Positions 25,371 through 33,671 are shown, counted from the first letter of the stretch. The stretch is 64,000 nt of DNA from an uncultured Muribaculaceae bacterium (GCA_934663645.1 CAKUKR010000001.1:1-64000), one strand, 5' to 3'. Numbers and translations: made by a program. Notes: generated from the letters alone by a model not told the origin.

Positions 25371-28166
25371 TCAGAAGCGTATTCCGAAGTTGAAGAATAT
25401 GCGGATGCCCTGCGCGTAGTAATACTTGTTGGGGAACTTGTTGACGTTGTAGTTGGTGTAGTCAAACTTACCCTCCTGATAGCCGCCGGTCTGTATGTTG
25501 CGGTTGTTGAGCACGTTGTTGACGCTGAGGTTGAAGTTGAGCGAACCGAAGCGTGTGTAAATCACCTTGCCCACAGAGAGGTTGAGGACGAAGGCTGACT
25601 TGAGCTTCTGCTGGTATGCTATCTCCTCGACCTTTGCCTGAACTGCCTCCTGAATGGTCTGTCCCTCGGCGGGAGTTACAACAGTGTAGAGTTCGGGCAT
25701 GGCCTCGTGCCGTGTCGGCGAGAGGTCCACATAGCCGTCAGCGAAATAGTTGGCGTTGATGCCGAAGAACCACATGCCGGGAGCTGCATAGTCCAAGCCG
25801 AGGCTGTAAGCCTGCTGCGGAGTGCCGCCGACGTGGAAGCCCTTCAGGTAAACGCGGCGCGTCACGTCATCCTGCGCGCCGTTCTCGTATGAGCGCACGC
25901 CCATCGGGTTGTTGCGGTAGGTGTATGAAGCGATAGTCCCGGCACCGGTCAATGTCAGCGAGGGGATAATCTTGTATGCGAAGCCGAGCTCAACACCGGT
26001 ATAGCGTGTCTGCATGCCAGACATGGCATAGTTCATGAACGTGTTGAGCTGGTAGTCGTAGAAACCCGTGCGGCGCATTCCGTTCCACATCTCGGTGTAG
26101 AAGCCGGTGACGCTTCCGCGGAAGTTCTTGTAGTTCCATACATAGCCGAGGTCAGCGGAGAGGAAACGCTCAGACTGGAGGTTGGAAACAGCGGTGTCCT
26201 TGATACGCGGCGAAACGTATGCGTTGTCAGGGAGCGGGGCGCGAGTGCCGTAAGCGGCGTGTGCCACGAAGTAGTTGCGGCCGTTGAGCTTGTATGTCGC
26301 GCCGGCCTTGATGGCAGCGTTGTCGAATGTGTGGCGTTTGCCAGAGCCGAGCGAGTTCTCAGGGGCGCGGCCGTTCTGCATGTTGCCGTGGCGCATGAAG
26401 TTGGTATAGCTCATCTCGATGCCGTAGTTCACGTCCCAGTGCAGGGTGTTGATCTGGTTCTGCAGCCAAGCGCGGGCTATGTAGGAGCGGATGTTGTAGT
26501 CATAACCGAACTTGTCGCCCTCATACACCTTGCGGTTGGGGTTGCGCAGGTCGTTCTGGAGGATTTCGGGGTTGTTGGGGAAGTCGCGCTCTGCGAAGTT
26601 GTCAACGTCGCGCCAGAACTCAGCGCCGAGGAGGTTCTTGATGGTCTTGTAGTAATGGCTCTCGGTATAGGAGAAGCTGATGCCGCCCTGGAGCTGGCTG
26701 TGGTCGTTGAGGCGGTGGTTGACATACGAGTTGAACATCCACTGGTTGAAGTTGCTGTGGCGTTTCTCGAGTATGTATGTAGCCTGGCCTTTCAGCTCGG
26801 GGTTGCGGTCGTAAAGTATGGAGTTGGTATAGTTGGCCTGGTAGAGTGAGTTCCAGTCTATCTGACGGAAGCTCTTGTCGTTCATCCACAGGTTGCGGTA
26901 AGTCTCATACTGCTCCATTTGCGCATCGTAGAGGGGAGTGCCCTCCTCGGCGGTGGGATAGTAATATGAGGGGAGGTAGCGGTAGTAGTCGGGACGCGGG
27001 TCAGCGGCCTGATACCAGTTGAGGGCAGAGCTTGAGTAGTTGCTCGAGCGGAAGCCGACACCAGTGTTGACAACAGTGCCCTTGGTGGGTTTCCAGATCC
27101 AGTTGATGAGGGCTGAGGGGTCGAATGCCTCAACCACCTTTGCAGCCTTCTTCTTGCCGTCGAGATAACCCCACTGCGGGTTGTAGAGGTTGTTGCCTGC
27201 CAGGTCGTAAGCCTCTTGCGTAGCAGCGGAGTTTGTGGCACGCTGTGTGGGGTTGCCCCAAGTTGAGATGTTCAGCGAGTGCTTCTCGTTGAATATCTTC
27301 TGCAGCGAGAGTGCGTAGCCGAAAGAGTCGTACCACGTGCCTTCGATGACACCCTCGGGAGAGTAGCGGCCGATGATTGAAGCGGAGAACGCCCAGCCGT
27401 TCTTTGTCACGCCGGTGTTGTACTGCAGCATGGCACGCATCATGTAGTTGGAGTTGGTGTAGCTGACGTTGCCACGGAAGCCGGCAGCATATTCCGAGGC
27501 GTAGGTGGTGAAATTGGTCGCGCCGCCCACCATGCCGAAGCCGTAATTGGAGTTCTGGATGCCAGGGTTGATGGTCTTGTTGCGGAACGCGCTGGAGGTC
27601 ATGCCGCCGAGGCCAGAATAGTTGAAGCGGCCGCGCATAGCGTCATTGAAGTTAAAACCGTTGATGTAGCCGGCGTTCCAGGTCTGGTCGTAGCCGCGCA
27701 TGCGGAAACGTGTGACGGAGAAGTTGTAGTTGGCCGTCTGGTAATACACGTCGTCGTTTGCGCCCTGTATCGTGCCGATGGACTGTGTCAGCCCCTCGTC
27801 GTCGTATGCAGTTTCGTCGTCAGAGTTCTGGTCGTCGGGGAGGAGGTTGATGGCGTCAAACTGCGGGTTGAGCTTGATTTCGTCGAGCTCGCGCACGATG
27901 CCTTTGACAATGTCCACTTCGACGGAGAAGTCATCATAGCCGTAGGCTATGATCTCGAGTTGAGCCGTTCCCGGCTCGGCGTTTGAAATGGTGAACCGGC
28001 CGTCAGCGCCGCTGACCACGAACACGGACTGTCCGCCCAGCATCACGGTGGCGTCGGCAATGGGCTTGCCGTTACGGCCGTCCACCAATGTGCCTTTCAC
28101 GCCCGTTTGAGCCAACGAGGGCAGTGCCAGACACAGAAGCAGTGTCAATAGTAGTTTAATTCGCAT
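25371..28166 (-). CDS. TonB-dependent outer-membrane receptor with carboxypeptidase-regulatory-like domain
   Basis: 931 residues; signal peptide followed by an N-terminal Ig-like CarboxypepD_reg domain (about 22-105: G-V-K-G-T-L-V-D-G-R-N-G-K-P-I-A-D-A). Then comes a plug with an acidic stretch (D-D-Q-N-S-D-D-E-T-A-Y-D-D-E) and a 22-strand-type barrel ending in a terminal Phe (F-F-N-F-G-I-R-F), the usual insertion signal. It is smaller than a typical SusC and no SusD is encoded near it. The two DUF6359-type lipoproteins follow instead. It sits between the EEP nuclease and these lipoproteins, so its cargo is probably nucleic-acid fragments or nucleotides; this is inference from neighbours. Confidence 0.9.
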   Translation of the reverse strand: MRIKLLLTLLLCLALPSLAQTGVKGTLVDGRNGKPIADATVMLGGQSVFVVSGADGRFTISNAEPGTAQLEIIAYGYDDFSVEVDIVKGIVRELDEIKLNPQFDAINLLPDDQNSDDETAYDDEGLTQSIGTIQGANDDVYYQTANYNFSVTRFRMRGYDQTWNAGYINGFNFNDAMRGRFNYSGLGGMTSSAFRNKTINPGIQNSNYGFGMVGGATNFTTYASEYAAGFRGNVSYTNSNYMMRAMLQYNTGVTKNGWAFSASIIGRYSPEGVIEGTWYDSFGYALSLQKIFNEKHSLNISTWGNPTQRATNSAATQEAYDLAGNNLYNPQWGYLDGKKKAAKVVEAFDPSALINWIWKPTKGTVVNTGVGFRSSNYSSSALNWYQAADPRPDYYRYLPSYYYPTAEEGTPLYDAQMEQYETYRNLWMNDKSFRQIDWNSLYQANYTNSILYDRNPELKGQATYILEKRHSNFNQWMFNSYVNHRLNDHSQLQGGISFSYTESHYYKTIKNLLGAEFWRDVDNFAERDFPNNPEILQNDLRNPNRKVYEGDKFGYDYNIRSYIARAWLQNQINTLHWDVNYGIEMSYTNFMRHGNMQNGRAPENSLGSGKRHTFDNAAIKAGATYKLNGRNYFVAHAAYGTRAPLPDNAYVSPRIKDTAVSNLQSERFLSADLGYVWNYKNFRGSVTGFYTEMWNGMRRTGFYDYQLNTFMNYAMSGMQTRYTGVELGFAYKIIPSLTLTGAGTIASYTYRNNPMGVRSYENGAQDDVTRRVYLKGFHVGGTPQQAYSLGLDYAAPGMWFFGINANYFADGYVDLSPTRHEAMPELYTVVTPAEGQTIQEAVQAKVEEIAYQQKLKSAFVLNLSVGKVIYTRFGSLNFNLSVNNVLNNRNIQTGGYQEGKFDYTNYNVNKFPNKYYYAQGIRIFFNFGIRF

Positions 28167-28207
28167 ATTCTTATCGGTTATTGTTTTAATATCAAGTTGT
28201 TATAGCC

Positions 28208-29281
28208 TCACTTGCGACGTACACGCAGGAATATCTCGGTGGGCAGGTGGTCGGAATAGCCGTTAGTCCACACTCCGGAGGAGTATGTGCGCAGCGGATA
28301 GCCCACATACTGGCCGCTCTGCTGAAGCAGAAAGTCCTTGTCGTTCCACACCTTGGCGTTGAAATATTCCAGAGGGTTCTCGCCCTGTGCCGTCAGCTCG
28401 TAGCTGACGATGATCTGGTCAAAGAGATTCCAGCCGCTACGGTAGATGTACGAGCCGATGCCGTCGTCGAGCTTCTTCCAGAAGGGGTTGAAGTATCCAC
28501 CCTTGGCAGCGTCTTCCATCTTCTTGACCGCGCCGAGAGTCTTGGCGCACGAGCGGTCGTAAGGGTCGTCGTTGAGGTCGCCCATGATGATCACGCCCAT
28601 GTTTGGGTCTATGCGGTGCAGCGAATCAGCGATATGGCGTGTCAGCATAGCCGCCGCGTCGCGCAGTGGCGCACTCTTGCTGCCGCCGCCTCGCCGCGAG
28701 GGCCAGTGGTTGACTATCACACCCACACGCGCCGGGCCGAGCAGCCCGACCACGCACATCTGGTCACGGGTGCGGAAATTGGGCAGCGAGTCGATGAACA
28801 GCGTGTGGTTGGTCACATTGATGGGGCGGAAAAGCTTGGGATTGTACAGCACGCTGACATCGATGCCGCGCAAGTCGGGCGAGTCATGGTGTATGATCTG
28901 CAGATTGAGGCCGCGCAGGCTCTCGTCTTTGACCAGGTCCTCAAGCACGGTGCGGTTCTCCACCTCGCTCACGCCGATTATGGCAGGGCCCTCGGGGGTG
29001 CTCTTGGTGGTCAGCTGCGAGATGGCATACGCCATGTTGTGTATCTTGTTCCAGTACTTGTGCCCGTCCCACTTGCGGCTGCCCTTGGGGCTGAACTCGA
29101 GGTCGTACTTGCCGTTGTTGTTGATGGTGTCAAACAGGTTCTCCTGGTTGTAGAAGGCGACACCGTATACTTGCGGGCGGGCCTGTGCCGGCTTCTGCGT
29201 CTGTGCGGTGACAGCCGCCCCGGCAAGCAGCAACGCCGCCGCTGCTGCCGCCAATATCCTCCCTTTCTTCATTGTTTTCAT
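28208..29281 (-). CDS. exported endonuclease/exonuclease/phosphatase (EEP) family protein
   Basis: 357 residues with a signal peptide (A-A-A-A-A-L-L-L-A-G-A-A-V-T-A-Q). EEP-fold catalytic motifs in order: Y-N-Q-E-N-L-F-D, G-V-S-E-V-E-N, V-N-H-W-P-S-R-R-G-G, M-G-D-L-N-D-D-P and the closing G-Y-S-D-H-L-P, giving the Asn, Glu, Asp/Asn and Asp-His residues of Mg-dependent DNase I/sphingomyelinase-like enzymes. No lipobox, so probably periplasmic or secreted. It lies 41 bases downstream of deoC and 41 upstream of the TonB receptor. A DNase or nucleotide phosphatase role fits the locus, but the family also includes lipid phosphodiesterases. Confidence 0.88.
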   Translation of the reverse strand: MKTMKKGRILAAAAAALLLAGAAVTAQTQKPAQARPQVYGVAFYNQENLFDTINNNGKYDLEFSPKGSRKWDGHKYWNKIHNMAYAISQLTTKSTPEGPAIIGVSEVENRTVLEDLVKDESLRGLNLQIIHHDSPDLRGIDVSVLYNPKLFRPINVTNHTLFIDSLPNFRTRDQMCVVGLLGPARVGVIVNHWPSRRGGGSKSAPLRDAAAMLTRHIADSLHRIDPNMGVIIMGDLNDDPYDRSCAKTLGAVKKMEDAAKGGYFNPFWKKLDDGIGSYIYRSGWNLFDQIIVSYELTAQGENPLEYFNAKVWNDKDFLLQQSGQYVGYPLRTYSSGVWTNGYSDHLPTEIFLRVRRK

Positions 29282-29322
29282 CTGGTTTTCGATTGTTATG
29301 GTCTATGACGCGCCACGGCGTG

Positions 29323-30210
29323 TCAGAAATACTTCACTTCCTCACCCTCCATGGACGAGAGCAGTGCGTTGGCAAGGCTGCTTGCGCCGATGCGGAAGAG
29401 GTCGTGACAGAGCCACTCCTCGCCGAGGACATCGCGCACCACGGCGTAATAGCCCAGCGCGTCGGCTGTGCTGCGTATGCCGCCCGAGGCCTTGAAGCCC
29501 ACCTTGCGACCGGTCTTCTCGTAATACTCCTTGATGCAGCTGCACATCACGTATGCCGCCTCGAGCGACGCGCCAGGGTACATCTTGCCGGTCGAAGTCT
29601 TGAGGAAGTCGGCCTCGCTCCACAGGGCAAGCACCGATGCCTTCTTGATGTTCTCGGCCGTGCGCAACGCGCCTGTCTCGAGTATCACCTTCAGCTTGCC
29701 GCCGCGCACCGTGTGCTTCAGCTCCGTCAGCTCGTCGCAGAGGTCCTCGTAATTCTCGTCGGCAAACATGCCGAGGGGGAAGACCACGTCCACCTCGCTC
29801 GCGCCGGCCTCGACTGCGAGGGCGCAGTCAGCCACCTTGACGGCGGTGAACGTCTGGCTCGAAGGGAAACACCCCGCCACGACAGCCACATCCACTCCCG
29901 GCACGTCGAGGTGCGTGCGCACCACGTCGGCGAAATTGCTGTACACGCATATCGCCGCCACGTTGCGGTATTGCGGGTAGTCATTGTCGAAATCGTTGAC
30001 ACGCTGCGTGAAGCGTGCTACGCTTTTGACGGAGTCCTCGCTGCTCAGCGTAGTCAGGTCGATCGAGCTGAACAGGAAGCGGTAAACGTCCTGCGTGTCA
30101 TACTGCGACACATTCTCCATGATGCGTGCCACCTCGGCAGCGACGCGAGCGTCGTCGCCGGTCACGCGGCTGTCGGCTATTGCCTTGTTGTATCTGTCCA
30201 TCATCTCCAT
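29323..30210 (-). CDS. deoC: deoxyribose-phosphate aldolase
   Basis: 295 residues. Cleaves 2-deoxyribose 5-phosphate to glyceraldehyde 3-phosphate and acetaldehyde, the last dedicated step in deoxynucleoside catabolism. The Schiff-base Lys is K204 in F-L-K-T-S-T-G-K and the second active-site Lys is K240 in V-G-F-K-A-S-G-G. E-V-D-V-V-F-P-L-G is also typical. The N-terminus is about 45 residues longer than short bacterial DeoC, as in other Bacteroidota; ATGs at 30204 and 30201 are alternative starts. First gene of the train that continues into the secreted nucleases and TonB receptor, which strongly suggests DNA as the carbon source being handled. Confidence 0.95.
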   Translation of the reverse strand: MEMMDRYNKAIADSRVTGDDARVAAEVARIMENVSQYDTQDVYRFLFSSIDLTTLSSEDSVKSVARFTQRVNDFDNDYPQYRNVAAICVYSNFADVVRTHLDVPGVDVAVVAGCFPSSQTFTAVKVADCALAVEAGASEVDVVFPLGMFADENYEDLCDELTELKHTVRGGKLKVILETGALRTAENIKKASVLALWSEADFLKTSTGKMYPGASLEAAYVMCSCIKEYYEKTGRKVGFKASGGIRSTADALGYYAVVRDVLGEEWLCHDLFRIGASSLANALLSSMEGEEVKYF

Positions 30211-30298
30211 GAGGTTGGTATGTTATGCTGACACGGATATTGCCCGCTCCGCGTACGGCTTACGCCGCTCCAGAACAGACACCCGATAGTTTAGCACA

Positions 30299-30306
30299 CA
30301 AAGGTA
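30299..30306 (-). promoter_or_regulatory. -7 promoter element of the deoC-nuclease operon
   Basis: Minus strand reads TACCTTTG, matching TAnnTTTG, about 90 bases upstream of deoC. A TTTG occurs upstream but only 14 bases away, so the -33 element is imperfect. Confidence 0.55.
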
Positions 30307-30394
30307 GTATTTAATTCCTACAAAATGTGCATTTGTGGGAGAAAAAAATCGCGCAAGTGCTGAACAACACCATTTTTCAGCCATTTTGCAGTGC

Positions 30395-30430
30395 AAAAAA
30401 GCCGGAACACCCTGATTGGGATGCCCCGGC
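30395..30430 (-). terminator. intrinsic terminator after a decayed gene end
   Basis: Stem of about 12 bp with one bulge (outer arms GCCGG/CCGGC, 30401-30430), followed on the minus strand by TTTTTT (forward A-run 30395-30400). It lies 28 bases past the stop of the remnant at 30458-30526 and has no intact gene feeding it now. Confidence 0.8.
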
Positions 30431-30457
30431 CTTCGTTCAGTCTATGATTTCAGTCGG

Positions 30458-30526
30458 TTATCTCACACGCACCTTGAGCGTATGGAGCATGCCGCCCGCA
30501 TACGCCATCCTCAAAAGACAGCAGTG
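30458..30526 (-). pseudogene. remnant of a sorting-domain gene 3' end
   Basis: 22 codons plus TAA, cut off upstream by an in-frame TGA. The peptide ends G-G-M-L-H-T-L-K-V-R-V-R, like the C-termini of the sorting-domain proteins in this window (K-V-A-V-R, K-V-V-V-R). A strong terminator follows at the expected distance. I infer the rest of the gene was deleted. Confidence 0.5.
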
Positions 30527-30632
30527 TCAGTATATGGAGAGGTAGTGGCCCATGAACATTGCGACAACAGTCATTATCTTGTCGCACCAGGATAATCATA
30601 CGTCGCCTCGTGCCGTTTGAGCGATCTCCGGC

Positions 30633-30707
30633 TCAATAGCGACGCAATATGACAGCGTCCACCAGCGCGTGGTTGGTGTGCAGGTTGAGAGGAAAGGCGA
30701 CACCATC
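30633..30707 (-). pseudogene. remnant of a glycosidase 3' end (copy of 33665-33719)
   Basis: 24 codons plus TGA encode N-L-H-T-N-H-A-L-V-D-A-V-I-L-R-R-Y, matching the last residues of the six-hairpin glycosidase at 33665-35905 with Val for Met. The DNA matches at about nine in ten positions over 57 bases, including the stop codon, and the match ends abruptly. Confidence 0.8.
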
Positions 30708-30712
30708 TCAAT

Positions 30713-30752
30713 AAAAAAGCTGCATCGCGGAAAACCACGATGCAGCCTTTTT
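30713..30752. terminator. bidirectional intrinsic terminator after the FISUMP-like gene
   Basis: 9-bp stem (30719-30727 with 30738-30746) flanked by AAAAAA on the left and CTTTTT on the right, so it can act on both strands. It lies 24 bases past the stop of the minus-strand gene at 30776. Confidence 0.85.
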
Positions 30753-30775
30753 CACAGAGTTTTATCGGTGTCCTG

Positions 30776-31534
30776 TTATTCCTGCACTGCCTTCACAGGA
30801 CGCACTCCTATTCCGATGCAACGCAGGACATAGAAAGGATAATGGTCAGCATCCAGTTCATCATCAGGACCATAGAATGCATAGCAGTCCTCATAGTACC
30901 AATATGTCGTGTTCAAATCTGAAGACATATAGTAGCCATATTCACCAGCGTAACCATACCCGTATTTCTCATCATTGTATATGCCATTTGCCGGCAGGAA
31001 TATACTGTTTCCGTTACGTCCAGTCACCTTGTACCCCTTCGCGGCATCATCCCATGTCCAGACACAGTTCTGCTCAAGCTCTTCCCACTCAGCACGAGTC
31101 GGTATGTGCCAATCCGGCCCAAGGTTTTGCATGGCAGCATCGTCTGCATCCTCGAGCTTATTGATATTGTCAACCATGCCATAGTCCTCATCGTTGTTAT
31201 ACTTAGTCAACGTGTGAACATCCCCTTGAGCGTACTTGTAGGTAGCCCAGCTGTATGTTTCCTTTGGCGATGTTTCCGCCCAGGCGTAGAAGTCCCCATA
31301 CTCCTGAGGATCCGTCGCGCCAAGGTTGCACGAAGCCCACTTCACGCTCAGGCCGAGATCAACAGCTTGAACCCCATCAGGCATCTCGCTGTCATCAAGG
31401 AAAACAATCTTCTCCACGTCAGCAGCACGATACTCAGACACAGTCCCATTGGACATATAGATCTTCAGACCTTGCGCCTGCGTTGAAAAAGCGGTCATCA
31501 TCACCGCCATGACAAATATGTTTGCGAGTCTCAT
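30776..31534 (-). CDS. secreted FISUMP/DUF1566-like domain protein
   Basis: 252 residues with a signal peptide (A-V-M-M-T-A-F-S-T-Q-A). A short N-terminal segment (I-Y-M-S-N-G-T-V-S-E-Y-R-A-A-D-V-E-K-I-V-F) is a common leader module in Bacteroidota surface proteins. The main domain resembles the Fibrobacter succinogenes major paralogous (FISUMP) fold: V-D-L-G-L-S-V-K-W-A-S-C-N-L-G-A, F-Y-A-W-A-E-T, and W-H-I-P-T-R-A-E-W-E-E-L. Function of the family is unknown; it is usually exported. Its ATG overlaps the stop of the upstream 157-residue gene (ATGA at 31531-31534), so the two are coupled. Lower GC than the rest of the window and clearly less biased codon use suggest more recent acquisition. 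Confidence 0.75.
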   Translation of the reverse strand: MRLANIFVMAVMMTAFSTQAQGLKIYMSNGTVSEYRAADVEKIVFLDDSEMPDGVQAVDLGLSVKWASCNLGATDPQEYGDFYAWAETSPKETYSWATYKYAQGDVHTLTKYNNDEDYGMVDNINKLEDADDAAMQNLGPDWHIPTRAEWEELEQNCVWTWDDAAKGYKVTGRNGNSIFLPANGIYNDEKYGYGYAGEYGYYMSSDLNTTYWYYEDCYAFYGPDDELDADHYPFYVLRCIGIGVRPVKAVQE

Positions 31535-32004
31535 TTCTTTGAAATTTTATATGTTTTCGATTCTGTCTTCACCAAATATATCCCTGACGGAAGTCCTCCG
31601 ACGGGACACGTTACACATCCATCTGCCGCAGCCTTCATGCAGGCGAGCAGACGCCCATCCATTCCATACAGCCAAACATCGGCCCCTGTGACAAGCCCTG
31701 ACAATTCCAGGACCTCATTTGAAAGGGAGAACTTGACAGTCACAGCATCAAGTTCCTCCACAGAGCCGGGGTCAGAATTGGCAAACGTGAACTTGTCAAC
31801 TTCCGAAATTTCAAAAGAATACCGGCTACCGGCACAAGTCAAGGAAAGAGTGTTCTCCTGAAATTGCACCTCGGGTCTGTCTGACAAAGCGAACTTCGTC
31901 TGTCCACCCGACTTTGACCATACTACCACAAACTCCGGCGAAGCTGCAAACAATCCAGCGACTGCCGTTATGGCGCATGTCAACAGCATTGATAATCGTT
32001 TCAT
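31531..32004 (-). CDS. small secreted protein with sorting-domain-like C-terminus
   Basis: 157 residues: signal peptide (M-L-L-T-C-A-I-T-A-V-A-G-L-F-A), a short N-terminal module predicted to be beta-rich (F-A-L-S-D-R-P-E-V-Q-F), then a Por/T9SS-like C-terminal domain (W-L-Y-G-M-D-G-R-L-L, L-P-S-G-I-Y-L-V-K, ending Y-K-I-S-K-K). Nothing resembling an enzyme domain lies between. Coupled to the FISUMP-like gene downstream and divergent from the TPR-AraC regulator. Function not recognised. Confidence 0.65.
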   Translation of the reverse strand: MKRLSMLLTCAITAVAGLFAASPEFVVVWSKSGGQTKFALSDRPEVQFQENTLSLTCAGSRYSFEISEVDKFTFANSDPGSVEELDAVTVKFSLSNEVLELSGLVTGADVWLYGMDGRLLACMKAAADGCVTCPVGGLPSGIYLVKTESKTYKISKK

Positions 32005-32070
32005 ATACTATACTATTGAGTTTTACATCATGCCCGCAGACTGTGCCTGACAGGCATCATTATTTACAGC

Positions 32071-32100
32071 GCAAAATTACCACCTTGCAACCGGCTGCAA
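32071..32100 (-). promoter_or_regulatory. promoter of the two-gene secreted module
   Basis: Minus strand reads TTTG (32097-32100), 18 bases, TAATTTTG (32071-32078), close to the -33/-7 consensus. Located about 67 bases upstream of the 157-residue gene and back to back with the regulator's start. Confidence 0.65.
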
Positions 32101-32186
32101 ATAGCCGTTTCGTAAAAAACGCATCTTCAATTCGTAAAAAACAAGGTCACAGCCCCCCACGGCACCGTATTGTCGGGAAAATGAAG

Positions 32187-32194
32187 TAAATTTG
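32187..32194 (+). promoter_or_regulatory. -7 element placed directly before the regulator ATG
   Basis: TAAATTTG matches TAnnTTTG and ends 4 bases before the ATG at 32199. If used, transcription would begin at or next to the start codon, giving a leaderless mRNA. No TTTG box is seen at the usual spacing. Confidence 0.4.
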
Positions 32195-32198
32195 CAGC

Positions 32199-33671
32199 AT
32201 GCAAAAAGACATTCTCCGACATCGCTGCCTGCGTTTCTTGAAAACAACTGTCTTGATTGGCTTCTTAATGCTGTCTTCAACGATGCCTGCATACGGCGAT
32301 GCCCTGTCAATCAAACAGCAGGGGGACTCAGCATTATACCACCAGCGCTATGCTGAGGCGCTGCGCCTGTATGCGGCGAGTGCAGACGCGGCACGCCACG
32401 AAACGAGGACTGACATCTGGCTGCGTTCCATGAGCAGTATCGGACAGGTATACGCGATGCTCGGCAACCATGACAGGGCACTTGCATATTTCAAGAGGGT
32501 GCTTCCAGATGCTTCACAAGTCTCGGACCGGGATTTCAAGTCTTTGGTTCTTGTCGGCATAATCTCCAGCCTTTGCCAGCTGGGCAACACGCAAGAAGCA
32601 GAGCTGAACCTCGCTCAACTGGCAAAACATGACTGGCAAAACCACAGCCTCGGCGTGTATTACCAGTACTATCTGACAGGGTTGATAGCACAAAGCAACA
32701 ATGACCACTCCACTGCCGCTCAATGTTTCAAGAAAGCGATAACATACGCCAGGACGAGCAAGCTGCCCCCCATATACGAAACCGCCGCGACACTGTCAGC
32801 AGGGCATTCTTTCAAGCAAGAAAACTCCGTAGACACGGCAGCCAAATACCTCATGTCGGCTTCACAAAGGGCTTCGGCTGAAGGCTCACAAGCATGGACT
32901 GCCTTGGCATATTCCGAGTTGAACGATATTTATATGGCAAACGGAGACACTACGTTAGCCCTGGCGTATAAGAAACGTACCGACTCTATATCCCAAGCGA
33001 TCAGCAACCCCCAAATGCTCGCAACTGCAGAGAACCAGGTGTTCCACACAGAGGAAAAAGACAAAAACAGCCGTATCGGCGCCCTCAATGACACAGTGAT
33101 GCGGCAACGCCTTGTCATGGCTGCTTTCGCAGCTCTCATTACGGCAATGGCTGTATTGACGTACATAATCTACAGGCAGAAAAAGAAACAAGAAGAAACT
33201 CTGCGCCTGGTCATAAACAAGGAACAAGAGATATCTCGCCAGGACAATGAGATAACCAAAGTGAGGAAAGAATACCTCAGTCACATCACCGACAGCAAGA
33301 CCGCCGACCCGACTGGCGCATTGTCAGGCCTCTTTGACCGAATACTGACTGTATTTGAAAAACCGGAATTCGTTTTCTCCCCACAGTTCAACCTCGCCGT
33401 CCTTTGCAAGGAAGTGGGGTCAAACCGAACTTACGTATCAGCTGCCATCAACCAGCTTTACGGCAAGTCATTCTCCTCTCTGTTAAATGAAAGACGTGTG
33501 CGAGAAGGCTGCAATATGCTCAAAAACTCACAAGAGACTGTAACTGAAATTTCCCATGCGCTGGGATACAACTCCCCTACACGCTTCATATCATCGTTCA
33601 AGGCCATAATGGGCATGACACCGGCCGTATACCGCAAACTCTCCAAAGACGGCACGGCAGACGCTCAATAG
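32199..33671 (+). CDS. membrane-anchored TPR regulator with AraC-type DNA-binding domain
   Basis: 490 residues: N-terminal signal/anchor (V-L-I-G-F-L-M-L-S-S), a periplasmic array of TPR-like helices (about 35-290; e.g. G-D-S-A-L-Y-H-Q-R-Y-A-E-A-L-R-L-Y), a transmembrane helix (about 310-330: A-A-F-A-A-L-I-T-A-M-A-V-L-T-Y-I-I-Y), a coiled linker, and a C-terminal AraC/XylS HTH domain (about 380-485: N-R-T-Y-V-S-A-A-I-N-Q-L-Y, and G-Y-N-S-P-T-R-F-I-S-S-F-K). This one-component layout is frequent in Bacteroidota and senses a periplasmic cue. It is divergent from the secreted FISUMP-like module, which is its most likely target. Its stop overlaps the convergent glycosidase stop by 7 bases. Codon use is less GC-rich than neighbours. 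Confidence 0.88.
   Translation: MQKDILRHRCLRFLKTTVLIGFLMLSSTMPAYGDALSIKQQGDSALYHQRYAEALRLYAASADAARHETRTDIWLRSMSSIGQVYAMLGNHDRALAYFKRVLPDASQVSDRDFKSLVLVGIISSLCQLGNTQEAELNLAQLAKHDWQNHSLGVYYQYYLTGLIAQSNNDHSTAAQCFKKAITYARTSKLPPIYETAATLSAGHSFKQENSVDTAAKYLMSASQRASAEGSQAWTALAYSELNDIYMANGDTTLALAYKKRTDSISQAISNPQMLATAENQVFHTEEKDKNSRIGALNDTVMRQRLVMAAFAALITAMAVLTYIIYRQKKKQEETLRLVINKEQEISRQDNEITKVRKEYLSHITDSKTADPTGALSGLFDRILTVFEKPEFVFSPQFNLAVLCKEVGSNRTYVSAAINQLYGKSFSSLLNERRVREGCNMLKNSQETVTEISHALGYNSPTRFISSFKAIMGMTPAVYRKLSKDGTADAQ

Larger units (their letters stand above)
30431..30718. other. gene-free accessory stretch with decayed 3' ends
   Basis: Within the 565 bases between deoC and the FISUMP-like gene. 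Apart from the deoC promoter and the terminators, it holds two short minus-strand gene remnants (listed separately) and a 7-bp inverted repeat GCGACAA/TTGTCGC (30561-30567, 30579-30585). I see no intact coding frame with family-like sequence. Confidence 0.6.

Noticed and set aside
30327-30545. Small plus-strand open frame before the FISUMP-like gene
   Set aside because: It runs antisense through a terminator and a gene remnant and has no signal peptide or known motif.
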